Notes: generated by a model from the sequence alone, not told the origin. A stretch of DNA of 33,856 nucleotides from an uncultured Mycoplasmatota bacterium (GCA_947056845.1 CAMSCJ010000017.1:1-33856); one strand, 5' to 3'; numbered from the stretch's first letter, positions 23,021 through 32,686 are shown. Made by a program: numbers and translations.

Positions 23021-24959
23021 TATCTACAGGTAAAATGTCTTCTAATTCTAATTTTTTTAGATATGGTTCAGTTCCTTTTAAGTAGTATAGTAATGTTTTC
23101 TTATTTTCATTTGTTATCTCACCACTTATGGGATTAACCAGTACACCAACAATATTATCTGGTATTTCATACCAATGCGCTTCTTTATTAATTAAATAAT
23201 CTTCCATTGTATCAACCCACATATTTTTGACGCCTGTGCTTTCGGCTGAGGAAACAGTTGAGTTGTCATCATATCCTGACCATATACCAATTAATAAATC
23301 AGGGTTATAGCCAAATATTAAAATATCTGTATCAGTTGTTCCTGTTTTAACTGCATATTTATGGGTCATTTTATAGGCAATATTATAACATGTTGGATAG
23401 CCATAATCAATAAAGTCACTAGAATATGAGTTAGTTAATAGTTCATTTAGAATGAAAACAGAATTTTGATTTAAAATTTGTGTTGGTTCATTTTTATATT
23501 CATATAAAATATTTCCATTCATATCTTCGACACGTTCAATTAAGTGTGGTGTAACAGAATAACCCATGTTGGCAAATGATGCATAGGCCTGCATCATTTC
23601 CATAATATTTATTTCTTCAGTCCCTAAGGCTAAAGATGGAATAGCTTCTAATGGGCTTTTTATTCCCAATTGCTTAGCGGTATCTACTAAAATGTCTTCA
23701 CCTAAAAAAAGGTTTGTTTTAACAGCATATATATTATCGGAGTAGGCTAATGCTGCTGCTAGACTTATTTCACGATTTGGATATTGATCACCAAAATTTT
23801 TAGGAGAATAAGTTTGATTTTCACTAAATACAAAAGTTGTTTTAGTGCTATTAAAAGTGGTTGATGGTGTAAAGCCATTTTCCAAAGCCGCATAGTAAAG
23901 GATTGGCTTCATTGTTGATCCAACTTGCCTTTTGGCCTTTGTGGCTCTATTAAATTGGCTTTTAGAATAGTCCTTTCCACCAATCAAGGCTAAAACTTTA
24001 CCAGTTTGGGGGTCCATCGCAATGCTTGCAATTTCTAATTTCTCATTAGTAATATTTTCTTTCATATTTTGTTCCATCTGTTTTTGCAAGTTTAAATCTA
24101 GGTTAGTATATATTTTTAAACCGCCAGTTGTCAAAAATGATGATGGAATTGTATTGATACTTTTTAATTCATCAATAACAGCATCTTGATAATACATAAG
24201 GGTTGCTAGATTGTTACGTTCTTCGATGCCATAATAAACTAATTCGGTATTATATGCTTCATCTTTTTCTTCTTCTGTTATATATTTATTTTTAACCATA
24301 GAATTTAAAATTAGAAGTTGTCTTTCTTTAGCGGCATTTTCATTTACTAATGGTGAATATTCAGCTGGATATTTTGGTATCCCTGCTAGAATTGAAGCTT
24401 CTGCTAGGGTTAAATCGCTAGCACTTTTATTGAAATAATAATGTGATGCATTTTCAATTCCAAAAATGCCACCATAATTAATAGTGTTAAGGTAGCCTTC
24501 AAGGATTTCATCTTTTGTGTAATATGATTCCAGTCTAATAGTTAGCCAAGCTTCATCAATTTTTCTATTCCAAGTTTTACCAAAATCTAAAAATAAATTT
24601 TTGGCGTATTGTTGACTTATAGTCGAAGCTCCTTGCAATGTTTTACCATTTGTTAAATTTATATATAGAGCTTTAAAAATTCTCGGGAAATCAAAACCTT
24701 TATGAGTGTAAAAGTTTTTATCTTCAATTGATATAGTAGCATTTATCATATTTGGTGAGATTTGTTCTAAGTTTATCCAATCGTTAGAATTACTACCTGT
24801 AAAAAGTTTATTTTCATTATCATATAAATAAAAACTATTAGCGGCTCCAATATCTAGTTTTGGCCAAGTTCTAGCATAAATATATAATCCAATATAAAAA
24901 ATACTAGCAAGAGTAGCTATTGCGCTTGTTAATAAGATACATTTTTTAAAAATTTTCAT
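23010..24959 (-). CDS. Class A penicillin-binding protein (PBP1A type)
   Basis: 649 residues from ATG 24959, six bases after GGAGA. A membrane anchor (about 5-28) is followed by a GT51 glycosyltransferase domain (about 55-230): SIEDKNFYTHKGFD with catalytic Glu79, GASTISQQYAKNLFL, then RKIDEAWLTIRLE. The transpeptidase domain (about 275-600) has all three active-site motifs: STMK with Ser348, SDN (407-409) and KTG (538-540). It polymerises and cross-links peptidoglycan at the outer face of the membrane. GASTISQQY differs slightly from the usual GASTITQQL. It is one of three wall enzymes in the window, with MltG and the deacetylase. Confidence 0.95.
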   Translation of the reverse strand: MKIFKKCILLTSAIATLASIFYIGLYIYARTWPKLDIGAANSFYLYDNENKLFTGSNSNDWINLEQISPNMINATISIEDKNFYTHKGFDFPRIFKALYINLTNGKTLQGASTISQQYAKNLFLDFGKTWNRKIDEAWLTIRLESYYTKDEILEGYLNTINYGGIFGIENASHYYFNKSASDLTLAEASILAGIPKYPAEYSPLVNENAAKERQLLILNSMVKNKYITEEEKDEAYNTELVYYGIEERNNLATLMYYQDAVIDELKSINTIPSSFLTTGGLKIYTNLDLNLQKQMEQNMKENITNEKLEIASIAMDPQTGKVLALIGGKDYSKSQFNRATKAKRQVGSTMKPILYYAALENGFTPSTTFNSTKTTFVFSENQTYSPKNFGDQYPNREISLAAALAYSDNIYAVKTNLFLGEDILVDTAKQLGIKSPLEAIPSLALGTEEINIMEMMQAYASFANMGYSVTPHLIERVEDMNGNILYEYKNEPTQILNQNSVFILNELLTNSYSSDFIDYGYPTCYNIAYKMTHKYAVKTGTTDTDILIFGYNPDLLIGIWSGYDDNSTVSSAESTGVKNMWVDTMEDYLINKEAHWYEIPDNIVGVLVNPISGEITNENKKTLLYYLKGTEPYLKKLELEDILPVDKQE

Positions 24960-25093
24960 ATAAATCTCCAACTTTCAACTATATTTATTATTAGTTTTTT
25001 TAGTAAAAATATAAGTAAAATGATGAGATTTTTTTTAAATTAGAATTAAATATAAAAAAATTAAAAAAAATAGTACCTTTTATTTTAATTATA

Positions 25094-25102
25094 TGCTATA
25101 AT
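25094..25102 (+). promoter_or_regulatory. Extended -10 promoter of ywiB-argS
   Basis: TGCTATAAT, 28 bases before ATG 25131; no clear -35. The leader has GGTGAT before the start and is too short for a T-box. Confidence 0.7.
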
Positions 25103-25130
25103 TACTTCCAGTTAAGTTGGTGATTTATTT

Positions 25131-25478
25131 ATGCCAAAAATTGAGATAAAGGCAACTATTGATAATAAAATATTTTTATGTAAAGGAATAAAAAACCAAA
25201 ATAAGATTATATATAAAGATAATGATATATCAGTTATGATTGATATTTCTAATATTGTTATATTGACTAGAGAGAGTTTAGATTTTAAATTGAAATTAAT
25301 TTTTGACCAAAATGAAAATACTAAAGGTGTTTACTTGCTTAAATCTAGTAATAATTATTTAGAATTACAAATTAAGACAGAGAAATTAGTTATTGAACAC
25401 AATTCCATAGAAATTATATATACTATTAATAGTAGTGAAGAGACTATAAATTTTAAATTAGAATTTGAGGAGATATAA
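25131..25478 (+). CDS. ywiB: DUF1934 family protein (YwiB-like)
   Basis: 115 residues, predicted to be nearly all beta strand, with the layout of the DUF1934 calycin-like barrel. It is the gene directly upstream of argS, as ywiB is in B. subtilis, which supports the call. Sequence signature is weak: KNQNKIIYKDNDISVMIDIS, then KGVYLLKSSNNYLELQIKTEKLVIEH, INFKLEFEEI. No signal peptide or membrane segment. Overlaps argS by one base (TAATG). Function unknown. Confidence 0.72.
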   Translation: MPKIEIKATIDNKIFLCKGIKNQNKIIYKDNDISVMIDISNIVILTRESLDFKLKLIFDQNENTKGVYLLKSSNNYLELQIKTEKLVIEHNSIEIIYTINSSEETINFKLEFEEI

Positions 25479-27154
25479 TGGATATAAAAAAAATAATAAG
25501 AAATGATTTATATGATGTATTAAAGGATTATATTAGTTTTGAGCAAATAGTTTTAGAACAACCTAAAATTAAAACAATGGGCGATTATTCAGTACCTTGT
25601 TTTGGATATGCTAAAGTATTACATAAATCACCTAATGATATAGCGCTTTTTATTAAAGAAAAAATAAATCCGAGTAATTATCAGAAAATAGATATTGTAA
25701 ATGGTTATTTAAATTTAACGATTAGTGATAAATTAATTAATGATTGTCTTAAAGCCATGAATAATAGTGAAAAATTTGGATTAAAAATGCCTAGTAAATC
25801 AGAATTATTTATTTTAGATTATGGTGGCCCCAATGTTGCTAAACCCCTTCATGTTGGTCATTTAAGGACAGCAATAGTAGGGGAAAGTATTAAAAGAATC
25901 ATTGAATATATGGGACATAAAACAATTAGTGATGTACATTTGGGTGATTATGGCTTACAAATTGGCGAAGTTATATATGGTATGATTCGTGATAATAAAA
26001 GAATTGAGGATTTAGATATAGCTTATTTAGATTATATTTATCCTGAAATGAATAAACTTTGCAAGGATGATGATGAATTAAAACAAAAGTGTGCAGAAAT
26101 AACTAAAGAATTACAAGATGGCAATACTTTATATTACACTTATTTTAAAAAAATTAGAGAGATATCGGTTGCAGATATCAAGAAAAATTATGCCTTCTTG
26201 TCTGTTAATTTTGATTTGTGGCAAGGTGAAAGCGATGCTTACCAATATTTAGAAGTAGTCGAAGGCATTTTAGAAAAAAATCATTTATTAACTAGTAGTG
26301 ATGGGGCTTTAGTTGTTGAAGTAGCTAAGGATGACGATAGAAAGCCTTTACCACCTTTAGTATTTAAAAAAAGTAATGGTGCTTATCTTTATGCTTCAAC
26401 TGATTTAGCGACAATTTATGAGCGAGTAACAAAATATAATCCTAATCATATATTGTATGTAGTTGATAATAGACAGGATTTGCATTTTGAGCAAGTGTTT
26501 AGAACTGTTCATAAGGCAGGAATTTGTGATAAAGAGAAATTAGAATTTTTAGGTTATGGTACTGTTAATGGAAGTGATGGCAGACCTTATAAAACAAGAA
26601 ATGGTGATACACCAAAATTAGAAAATTTATTTAAACAGGCTAAGGAGATATTTATTTCTAAAAAAGAAACTAATAAGGATATGAGTGAAGATGATATTGA
26701 TAAAATCGTTAACGCTATTTTAAAATTTGCTGATTTAGAAAATGCAAGAGAACGTGATTACATTTTTGATTTAACAAAATTTTCGGATGTAGTTGGTAAA
26801 ACAGGACCTTATATTTTATATACATATCTTCGTATTAATAAAATGATTATAAATAGTAATATAAATAATTTAACGGACATTATATATAATGATGTTGATA
26901 GAGATTTACGATTTAAAATAATTAATTTATCATACGCTTTAAATAATGCATTTGAGGAAAGAAAACCTAATCATATTGCTGATTATTTATATGAACTTTG
27001 TGTTTTAGCGAATGTATTTTATCAGAATAATCATTTAAATAATTTAAGCGATGAAATAAAGAAAAATGATTGGATTTATGTTTTAACATTAACAAATAAA
27101 ATTATAAAACAATTATTAAATCTATTAGTGATTGACATTCCAACAATAATGTAA
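25478..27154 (+). CDS. argS: Arginyl-tRNA synthetase
   Basis: 558 residues, typical length. The N-terminal add-1 tRNA-binding domain (about 1-100) is followed by the class I catalytic core with DYGGPNVAKPLHVGH, where HVGH (125-128) is the HIGH motif, then LRTAIVGESIKRI. YASTDLATIYER and GSDGRPYKTRNGD mark the end of the core; as in most ArgRS the KMSKS lysine is not strictly kept. The C-terminal helical domain (about 440-558) binds the anticodon. It charges tRNA-Arg. No T-box leader is present. Its last codons contain the promoter of rpoE. Confidence 0.96.
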   Translation: MDIKKIIRNDLYDVLKDYISFEQIVLEQPKIKTMGDYSVPCFGYAKVLHKSPNDIALFIKEKINPSNYQKIDIVNGYLNLTISDKLINDCLKAMNNSEKFGLKMPSKSELFILDYGGPNVAKPLHVGHLRTAIVGESIKRIIEYMGHKTISDVHLGDYGLQIGEVIYGMIRDNKRIEDLDIAYLDYIYPEMNKLCKDDDELKQKCAEITKELQDGNTLYYTYFKKIREISVADIKKNYAFLSVNFDLWQGESDAYQYLEVVEGILEKNHLLTSSDGALVVEVAKDDDRKPLPPLVFKKSNGAYLYASTDLATIYERVTKYNPNHILYVVDNRQDLHFEQVFRTVHKAGICDKEKLEFLGYGTVNGSDGRPYKTRNGDTPKLENLFKQAKEIFISKKETNKDMSEDDIDKIVNAILKFADLENARERDYIFDLTKFSDVVGKTGPYILYTYLRINKMIINSNINNLTDIIYNDVDRDLRFKIINLSYALNNAFEERKPNHIADYLYELCVLANVFYQNNHLNNLSDEIKKNDWIYVLTLTNKIIKQLLNLLVIDIPTIM

Positions 27155-27160
27155 TAATAT
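27132..27160 (+). promoter_or_regulatory. Promoter of rpoE
   Basis: TTGACA (27132-27137) inside the end of argS, a 17-base spacer, and TAATAT (27155-27160). This would start transcription near 27167. Confidence 0.7.
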
Positions 27161-27161
27161 A

Positions 27162-27177
27162 TTAACGGTAACGTTAA
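27162..27177. promoter_or_regulatory. Palindromic operator-like site at the rpoE start site
   Basis: TTAACG-GTAA-CGTTAA is a perfect 6-bp inverted repeat spanning the predicted transcription start of rpoE. It is not followed by T, so it is not a terminator for argS. The CG-centred form recalls LacI/GalR-type operators and is a weak match to a CcpA cre site (two mismatches). Confidence 0.5.
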
Positions 27178-27204
27178 AAGGCTAAAATGTGGAGGGAAAA
27201 GATT

Positions 27205-27648
27205 ATGAGTTTAAAAGAAATGACAAAAGAGGAATTAGAGGTTCTTTCTTATACTGATTTGACTTATATGTTACTTAAAGAAAATAAAAAAACAATGGCA
27301 ACGCCAGCGATATTTAAACTTATTTGTGAGTTATTGGATTATACAGATGAGGAATATGCGTCTAAGATTGGTGATTATTATACATCATTAACAATTGATA
27401 AAAGGTTTGTTCTTTTAGATAATGCGGAATGGGATATACGTGATAATCATAAAATAGATGTTATTGTTGAAGATGATGATGAAGAAGACATTGAAGAATC
27501 TGAAGAGATAGATGATGAAGAAACTTCTGAGGAAGCTGAATTGGAAGTGGAGGAAGAAATTAATTCACTTGATGATGATTTAGATGATGTTGATGATGAC
27601 TTGGATGAGTTAGCTATTATTGATGACGATGATGATGTGGAAGAATAA
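27205..27648 (+). CDS. rpoE: RNA polymerase delta subunit
   Basis: 147 residues from ATG 27205, seven bases after GGAGGG. The N-terminal HARE-HTH domain (about 1-85) shows LSYTDLTYMLLKENKKTM, FKLICELLDYTDEEYASKIGDYYTSL and DKRFVLLDNAEWDIRD. The rest is almost entirely Asp and Glu (DDDEEDIEESEEIDDEE and following), the disordered acidic tail of delta. Delta speeds RNA polymerase recycling and limits binding to nonspecific nucleic acid; it occurs only in Gram-positive Bacilli and relatives. The tail is highly repetitive in GAT/GAA codons. Confidence 0.93.
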   Translation: MSLKEMTKEELEVLSYTDLTYMLLKENKKTMATPAIFKLICELLDYTDEEYASKIGDYYTSLTIDKRFVLLDNAEWDIRDNHKIDVIVEDDDEEDIEESEEIDDEETSEEAELEVEEEINSLDDDLDDVDDDLDELAIIDDDDDVEE

Positions 27649-27665
27649 AAATTATGTTTAGCCCG

Positions 27666-27693
27666 AAAATATGATATATATCATATTTTTTTT
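27666..27693 (+). terminator. Intrinsic terminator of rpoE
   Basis: AAAATATGAT (27666-27675), a four-base loop, ATCATATTTT (27680-27689), with a run of eight T to 27693. Confidence 0.85.
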
Positions 27694-27721
27694 AATATTT
27701 GTTTATTAATAATATTTTTTT

Positions 27722-27730
27722 TGTTATAAT
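27722..27730 (+). promoter_or_regulatory. Extended -10 promoter of polC
   Basis: TGTTATAAT, 16 bases before ATG 27747 with TAGGTGG at 27736-27742. A weak -35 (TTTATT, 27702-27707) has 17-base spacing. An in-frame ATG at 27699 lies upstream of the promoter and is not the start. Confidence 0.75.
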
Positions 27731-27746
27731 TTTAGTAGGTGGTAGC

Positions 27747-30700
27747 ATGCAACAATATATGGAAACTTTATTAATTAAAATTAATTATCCAAAAGAGAAG
27801 TACGATAATTTTAAAAATGCTAAAATAGATAAAATTGTTGGGAATCATGATAAAACAAAGTATATATTTTATATTATTATTGATAGTATGTTAAGTGCTT
27901 TTGATTACTTGGAATTTATGGATTTATTAGAAAAATCTTATGATGAATTACTAAGTATTGAGGCACTATTTACTGTCTTAAATAAAAAAGATAGTGATAT
28001 TAAAGATTATTATAAAATATTGATAAAAAAAATAGCTGATGCTTCAAAATTAATAGAAGGGTTAGCTGATTTAAAAATAGAGGTAACTGATAATAATTTA
28101 GTCATTAGTGCTCTAAATTTAGCTCAACAATTAAGAATAGATGATATTAAAGATAAATTAAGCTTGTTGTATAAAAAAATAGGATATGAAGTAAATATTT
28201 CGGTTAATATTATAGATGATAATAAAATTAGAAAAGAAATTGAAAATGATTTAAAAATCGATGTTCCGAAAGAATTATTAGAAAGAAATTCAGAAATTGT
28301 TAAAGAAGAAAAAAGAAAATGGATACCAGATAAAAATTATAAAAGACCCCCTTTAATTGTTGATCCAGATAATCCTGATATTGTTTTTGGGAAAAAAATA
28401 GATGATAAAGCCATTAGACTAGATAATATTTCTTCAACTGGAACTGTTATTGTTGAGGTTGAAATATTTGGAAAAGATGTTATTGTAACTAAAACAGGTC
28501 TTAGAATTATAACCCTGAAACTAACTGATTATACCGATAGTATTTATGCCAAAATATTTGTTAATGATGAAGAGGAATTTAATATAATAGATAAAGCTCT
28601 AAAGGTAGGAAATTGGTATAAGATAAAGGGTAGTGTTAAAAATGATGACTATTCTAAAGAATTAACATTAAGTGCTACTGATGTTAATAATTTTAAGGTT
28701 GAAAAGCAAGAATTAGTTGATGATGCTCCTGTTAAAAGGGTTGAACTTCATGCACATACAATGATGAGTCAAATGGATGGTATTACGAAACTCGATTTAG
28801 GTAAACATACTTGTGAGTTAGTTGAGAAAACAATTAAGATGGGTTATCGTGGGGTTGCAATTACTGATCATAGTGGTTGCCAAGCTTTTCCAATTTCCTT
28901 TGGAATTATAAAATCACATAATAAAAAAATAAAAAGTGGTATTAAAGCTAAAATTGAAGAATTAGAGAAATCTTTATTAGAAGAAACTGATAGTAATAAA
29001 AAAGCAGAAATTAATATTGAATTAGAAAAAAACAAAGAATTATTAAAAAATCCTCCAATTTTTAAAGGCCTATATGGGACAGAACTTACGTTAGTAGATG
29101 ATACAGTTAATATCGTTGTTAGACCAACTGATGAACCACTTGTTAGTAATACATACGTAGTATTTGATACAGAAACAACTGGTTTTAATGCTGGTGGTGC
29201 GGATCAAATGATTGAAATTGGTGCGGTTAAGATTAAAGATGGAAATATTATTGATAGGTTTGATGAATTAATTGATCCAGGGCGTCATATACCAGATCGA
29301 ATCACAGAACTTACTTGTATTACTGATGAAATGGTTAAAGGTAAAGATAATGAGGAAACTGTTACACGAAATTTTTTAAAGTGGGCGGGTAATTTACCAA
29401 TGGTAGCTCATAATGCTAAATTTGATATATCATTTATTGAAATGGCTATGCGAAAATATAATTTAGGTGTGTTTACTAATACAGTAATTGATACATTAGA
29501 GCTATCACGTACATTAGACCAAGGTTATGCAAGGCATGGGCTTTCGGCTTTAGTTAAAAGATATAATATCCCTTGGGAAGAGGATGCACATCACCGTGCT
29601 GATTATGATGCTGAAGGTACAGCCTTAGTATTCCATAAAATGTTAAAAAAATTAGAGGCTCAAAAATTTGAGAAAATTAGTGATTTAGATAAATTAATTT
29701 CTAAAGATGAAATATATAAATTTGGTCGTACTTATCACTTTAATGCGATTGCATTAAATAAAGAGGGACTTAAAAATTTATTTATGATCATATCTTTAGC
29801 TAATACGGTTTATCTTTATAAAACACCTAGGATTTTAAGAAGTAAGTTAGACGAACTTCGAAGTGGTTTATTAATTGGTAGTGGTTGTTATGAGTCTGAA
29901 GTTTTTTCTTTAGCTAGAAGTAAAGAAGGGGAAGAACTAACAAATATTATTAATTTTTATGATTATGTCGAGGTTCAACCACCTGAAGTTTATGATCATT
30001 TAATTCAGCTTGGTGATTTCAAGGACAAGGTAGAATTACAAAATCATATCCGTAAAATTATTGATGCAACAATGTCTGCTGGAAAAATTATTGTTGCAAC
30101 AGGAGATGTTCATCATTTTTATCGAGAAGATAAAATTTACCGCGAAATAATTGTTAATCAAAAAGTACCTGGTGGTGGGAGACACCCGCTTGCGAAAAAT
30201 GATATTAAAAGTATTCCGTCACAGCATTTTAGAACCACTAGAGAAATGCTAGAAGATTTTTCTTTTTTGCAAGCTGATTTAGCTTATGAAATTGTTGTTA
30301 CAAATACCAATAAAATATTAGATATGGTTGATGAATTAGAAGTTATTCCTGATACCGGCGGTACTCCGTTTTCACCAAGAGTAAAAAGTGATGACGAAAA
30401 GTCGTATCTTGATTGTCCCCGTGTTGTTACGGATTTAGTTTATAATAAAGCACGTGAGTGGTATGGAGAACCACTCCCATATTCAATAGAAGAACGTATT
30501 GCTACTGAACTCTATGGTGATATTGTTTTAACGGCCATTAAAGATAATTTAAAGGATAGTAATTTAAATGATGATGATTTAAAAAAAGAATCTTTTAGAC
30601 AATTACATGACGTTATTTGGAAAGGTTCTGATGATGTTAAGGAATTAGTTCGTGCATTTATTAGAAAAACATCGGAAGAAGAACTTAGTGATGAGCAATT

Positions 30701-32528
30701 TGAAAAGAGTTTGAAAAAATCATTAGGTGGTGTTATAGGTGCTGGCTTCGATCCAATTTATTTAATTGCGCAACGTCTTGTTAAACACTCTAATGATGAA
30801 GGATTTTTAGTCGGATCACGTGGTTCAGTTGGCTCTTCGTTTGTTGCTACTTTAATGGGTATAACGGAAGTTAATCCACTTGCAGCACATTATCGTTGCA
30901 GCAAATGTAAATGTAGTATTTTTGAAGATGATAATGGTAAAGCACTTGGGGCTGATTATTCATCAGGTTTTGATTTGCCAGATAAAATGTGTCCTAACTG
31001 TAATATACCATTAATTAAAGATGGACAAGATATGCCTTTCGCAACCTTCTTAGGGTTTAATGCTGACAAAGTTCCTGATATTGACCTTAACTTTTCCGAT
31101 TTAAATCAAGCTAGTACCCATGCATATACAAAAGTTTTGTTTGGGGCTGATAATGTTTATAGAGCTGGTACAATTGGTACTGTTGCTGATAAAACAGCCT
31201 TTGGATTTGTTAAAGGCTATTGTGAAGATAAAAATATTGTTATGCGAACAGCTGAGGTAGAAAGGCTTGCTATGGGGTGTACTGGGGTAAAAAGAACAAC
31301 TGGACAGCATCCCGGTGGAATTGTCGTTATACCTGATTATATGGAATGTTTTGATTTTACACCATTTCAATTTCCTGCTGAAGATCCAACTTCAGCTTGG
31401 CGCACAACCCATTTTGATTATCACTCAATTGAGGAATGCGTATTAAAACTTGATATTTTAGGTCATTCAGATCCAACCCAGCTTCGTTTAATTCAATTAC
31501 AATCGGGAACTGATATTATGAAAGTGCCACTAGATGACAAAGATACAATGAGTATTTTTACATCAACTAAAGCTTTAGGTGTAACTAAGGAGCAAATAAT
31601 GTGTAATACAGGTACTTTGGGTATTCCCGAATTTGGTACACCGTTTACAATTCAATTGGTTGAGGATACAAAACCCACAACCTTCGCTGAACTTGTAAAA
31701 ATTTCTGGGTTATCACATGGAACTGATGTATGGCTTGGGAATGCTAAGGATTTATGTACTCCTGATGAAAATGGTAATATAATGGTACCATTTAAAGATA
31801 CTATTGGCTGTCGTGATGATATCATGGTTTATTTAATGTATAAGGGTGTAAAACCAATTAAGGCATTTAAAATTATGGAATTTGTTCGTAAAGGTAAGGC
31901 TAGTAAAGATCCAGAAACATGGAAGGGATTCGTTGAAATTATGCAGGAGGCAAATATTCCAGAATGGTTTATTGAATCGTGCCGAAAAATAAAGTATATG
32001 TTCCCTAAGGCTCATGCGGCTGCTTATGTTATTAGTGCTTTTAGAATTGCTTGGTATAAGGTCCACATGCCCGTTTATTTTTACGCTTCATGGTTATCAT
32101 CAAAGGCAACAGATGTTGATTTAGAAGCAATGGTTGGTGGCTATGACGCAATTAGAAAAAAAATTATTGAAATTCAAAATAAAGGATATGAAGCTACTAA
32201 TAAAGAATTGGGACAATTAGAAAGTTTAAAAGTTGCTTTAGAGGCAACAGCCCGTGGCATTAAATTTTTAAATGTTGATTTATATAAAAGTGAGGCAATT
32301 GTTTGGGTAGCTAAAAATGATACAGAAATATATCCACCATTTAATGCGATTGATGGACTTGGAGATACTGTTGCCAATAATATAGTGGAAGAGAGAGAAA
32401 AACAGGAATTTCTAAGTATTGAAGATTTACAAAAACGTGCGAAAATATCTGGAACATTAATTGAAAAAATGCGAATGATGGATATCTTTGAGGGTATGGA
32501 TGAATCTAGCCAATTGTCATTGTTTTAA
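27747..32528 (+). CDS. polC: DNA polymerase III alpha subunit, PolC type
   Basis: 1593 residues from ATG 27747, longer than the usual 1430-1460. Order of parts: N-terminal domain (1-200), OB fold (about 225-330), PHP domain opening with VELHAHTMMSQMDG (about 335), an embedded DEDD proofreading exonuclease (FDTETTGF near 473; VAHNAKFDISF; HHRADYDAE), the rest of PHP, palm with GSRGSVGSSFVA and PDIDLNFS (catalytic Asp residues, about 1110), a Cys-x2-Cys zinc knuckle pair before it (YRCSKCKC, CPNC), fingers (TTGQHPGGIVVIP, KLDILGH), and the C-terminal HhH region. It is the replicative polymerase of low-GC Gram-positives. Two charged insertions explain much of the extra length. Confidence 0.97.
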   Translation: MQQYMETLLIKINYPKEKYDNFKNAKIDKIVGNHDKTKYIFYIIIDSMLSAFDYLEFMDLLEKSYDELLSIEALFTVLNKKDSDIKDYYKILIKKIADASKLIEGLADLKIEVTDNNLVISALNLAQQLRIDDIKDKLSLLYKKIGYEVNISVNIIDDNKIRKEIENDLKIDVPKELLERNSEIVKEEKRKWIPDKNYKRPPLIVDPDNPDIVFGKKIDDKAIRLDNISSTGTVIVEVEIFGKDVIVTKTGLRIITLKLTDYTDSIYAKIFVNDEEEFNIIDKALKVGNWYKIKGSVKNDDYSKELTLSATDVNNFKVEKQELVDDAPVKRVELHAHTMMSQMDGITKLDLGKHTCELVEKTIKMGYRGVAITDHSGCQAFPISFGIIKSHNKKIKSGIKAKIEELEKSLLEETDSNKKAEINIELEKNKELLKNPPIFKGLYGTELTLVDDTVNIVVRPTDEPLVSNTYVVFDTETTGFNAGGADQMIEIGAVKIKDGNIIDRFDELIDPGRHIPDRITELTCITDEMVKGKDNEETVTRNFLKWAGNLPMVAHNAKFDISFIEMAMRKYNLGVFTNTVIDTLELSRTLDQGYARHGLSALVKRYNIPWEEDAHHRADYDAEGTALVFHKMLKKLEAQKFEKISDLDKLISKDEIYKFGRTYHFNAIALNKEGLKNLFMIISLANTVYLYKTPRILRSKLDELRSGLLIGSGCYESEVFSLARSKEGEELTNIINFYDYVEVQPPEVYDHLIQLGDFKDKVELQNHIRKIIDATMSAGKIIVATGDVHHFYREDKIYREIIVNQKVPGGGRHPLAKNDIKSIPSQHFRTTREMLEDFSFLQADLAYEIVVTNTNKILDMVDELEVIPDTGGTPFSPRVKSDDEKSYLDCPRVVTDLVYNKAREWYGEPLPYSIEERIATELYGDIVLTAIKDNLKDSNLNDDDLKKESFRQLHDVIWKGSDDVKELVRAFIRKTSEEELSDEQFEKSLKKSLGGVIGAGFDPIYLIAQRLVKHSNDEGFLVGSRGSVGSSFVATLMGITEVNPLAAHYRCSKCKCSIFEDDNGKALGADYSSGFDLPDKMCPNCNIPLIKDGQDMPFATFLGFNADKVPDIDLNFSDLNQASTHAYTKVLFGADNVYRAGTIGTVADKTAFGFVKGYCEDKNIVMRTAEVERLAMGCTGVKRTTGQHPGGIVVIPDYMECFDFTPFQFPAEDPTSAWRTTHFDYHSIEECVLKLDILGHSDPTQLRLIQLQSGTDIMKVPLDDKDTMSIFTSTKALGVTKEQIMCNTGTLGIPEFGTPFTIQLVEDTKPTTFAELVKISGLSHGTDVWLGNAKDLCTPDENGNIMVPFKDTIGCRDDIMVYLMYKGVKPIKAFKIMEFVRKGKASKDPETWKGFVEIMQEANIPEWFIESCRKIKYMFPKAHAAAYVISAFRIAWYKVHMPVYFYASWLSSKATDVDLEAMVGGYDAIRKKIIEIQNKGYEATNKELGQLESLKVALEATARGIKFLNVDLYKSEAIVWVAKNDTEIYPPFNAIDGLGDTVANNIVEEREKQEFLSIEDLQKRAKISGTLIEKMRMMDIFEGMDESSQLSLF

Positions 32529-32554
32529 AAAATTACGAGAAATCGTAATTTTTT
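32527..32554 (+). terminator. Intrinsic terminator of polC (repeat copy 1)
   Basis: A perfect 12-bp stem ending in ATTACGA with a GAAA tetraloop (32539-32542) and TCGTAAT plus T-run. The sequence through TGTATTTTA (to about 32563) is repeated almost exactly at 33782-33816. Confidence 0.9.
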
Positions 32555-32634
32555 GTATTTTAGGCAATAATTTAAATATGGCCTATAAATATTTATTTAA
32601 TGTTACATAATAATGTAAAGTGATGTTCAATAGC

Positions 32635-32664
32635 TTGACTCATTAATGTTATAAATGATATTTT
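32635..32664 (+). promoter_or_regulatory. Promoter of the 32687-33731 gene pair
   Basis: TTGACT (32635-32640), an 18-base spacer, TGA-TATTTT (-10 at 32659-32664). AGAGAGGTG precedes ATG 32687. Confidence 0.55.
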
Positions 32665-32686
32665 AATATTAGAGAGGTGTTTATAT

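Noticed and set aside
25021..25130. T-box or other riboswitch before argS
   Set aside because: The promoter is 28 bases before ywiB, leaving no room for a structured leader.
27205..27648. Sigma-E (the other protein called RpoE)
   Set aside because: No sigma region 2 or 4; the HARE-HTH domain and acidic tail are those of the delta subunit.
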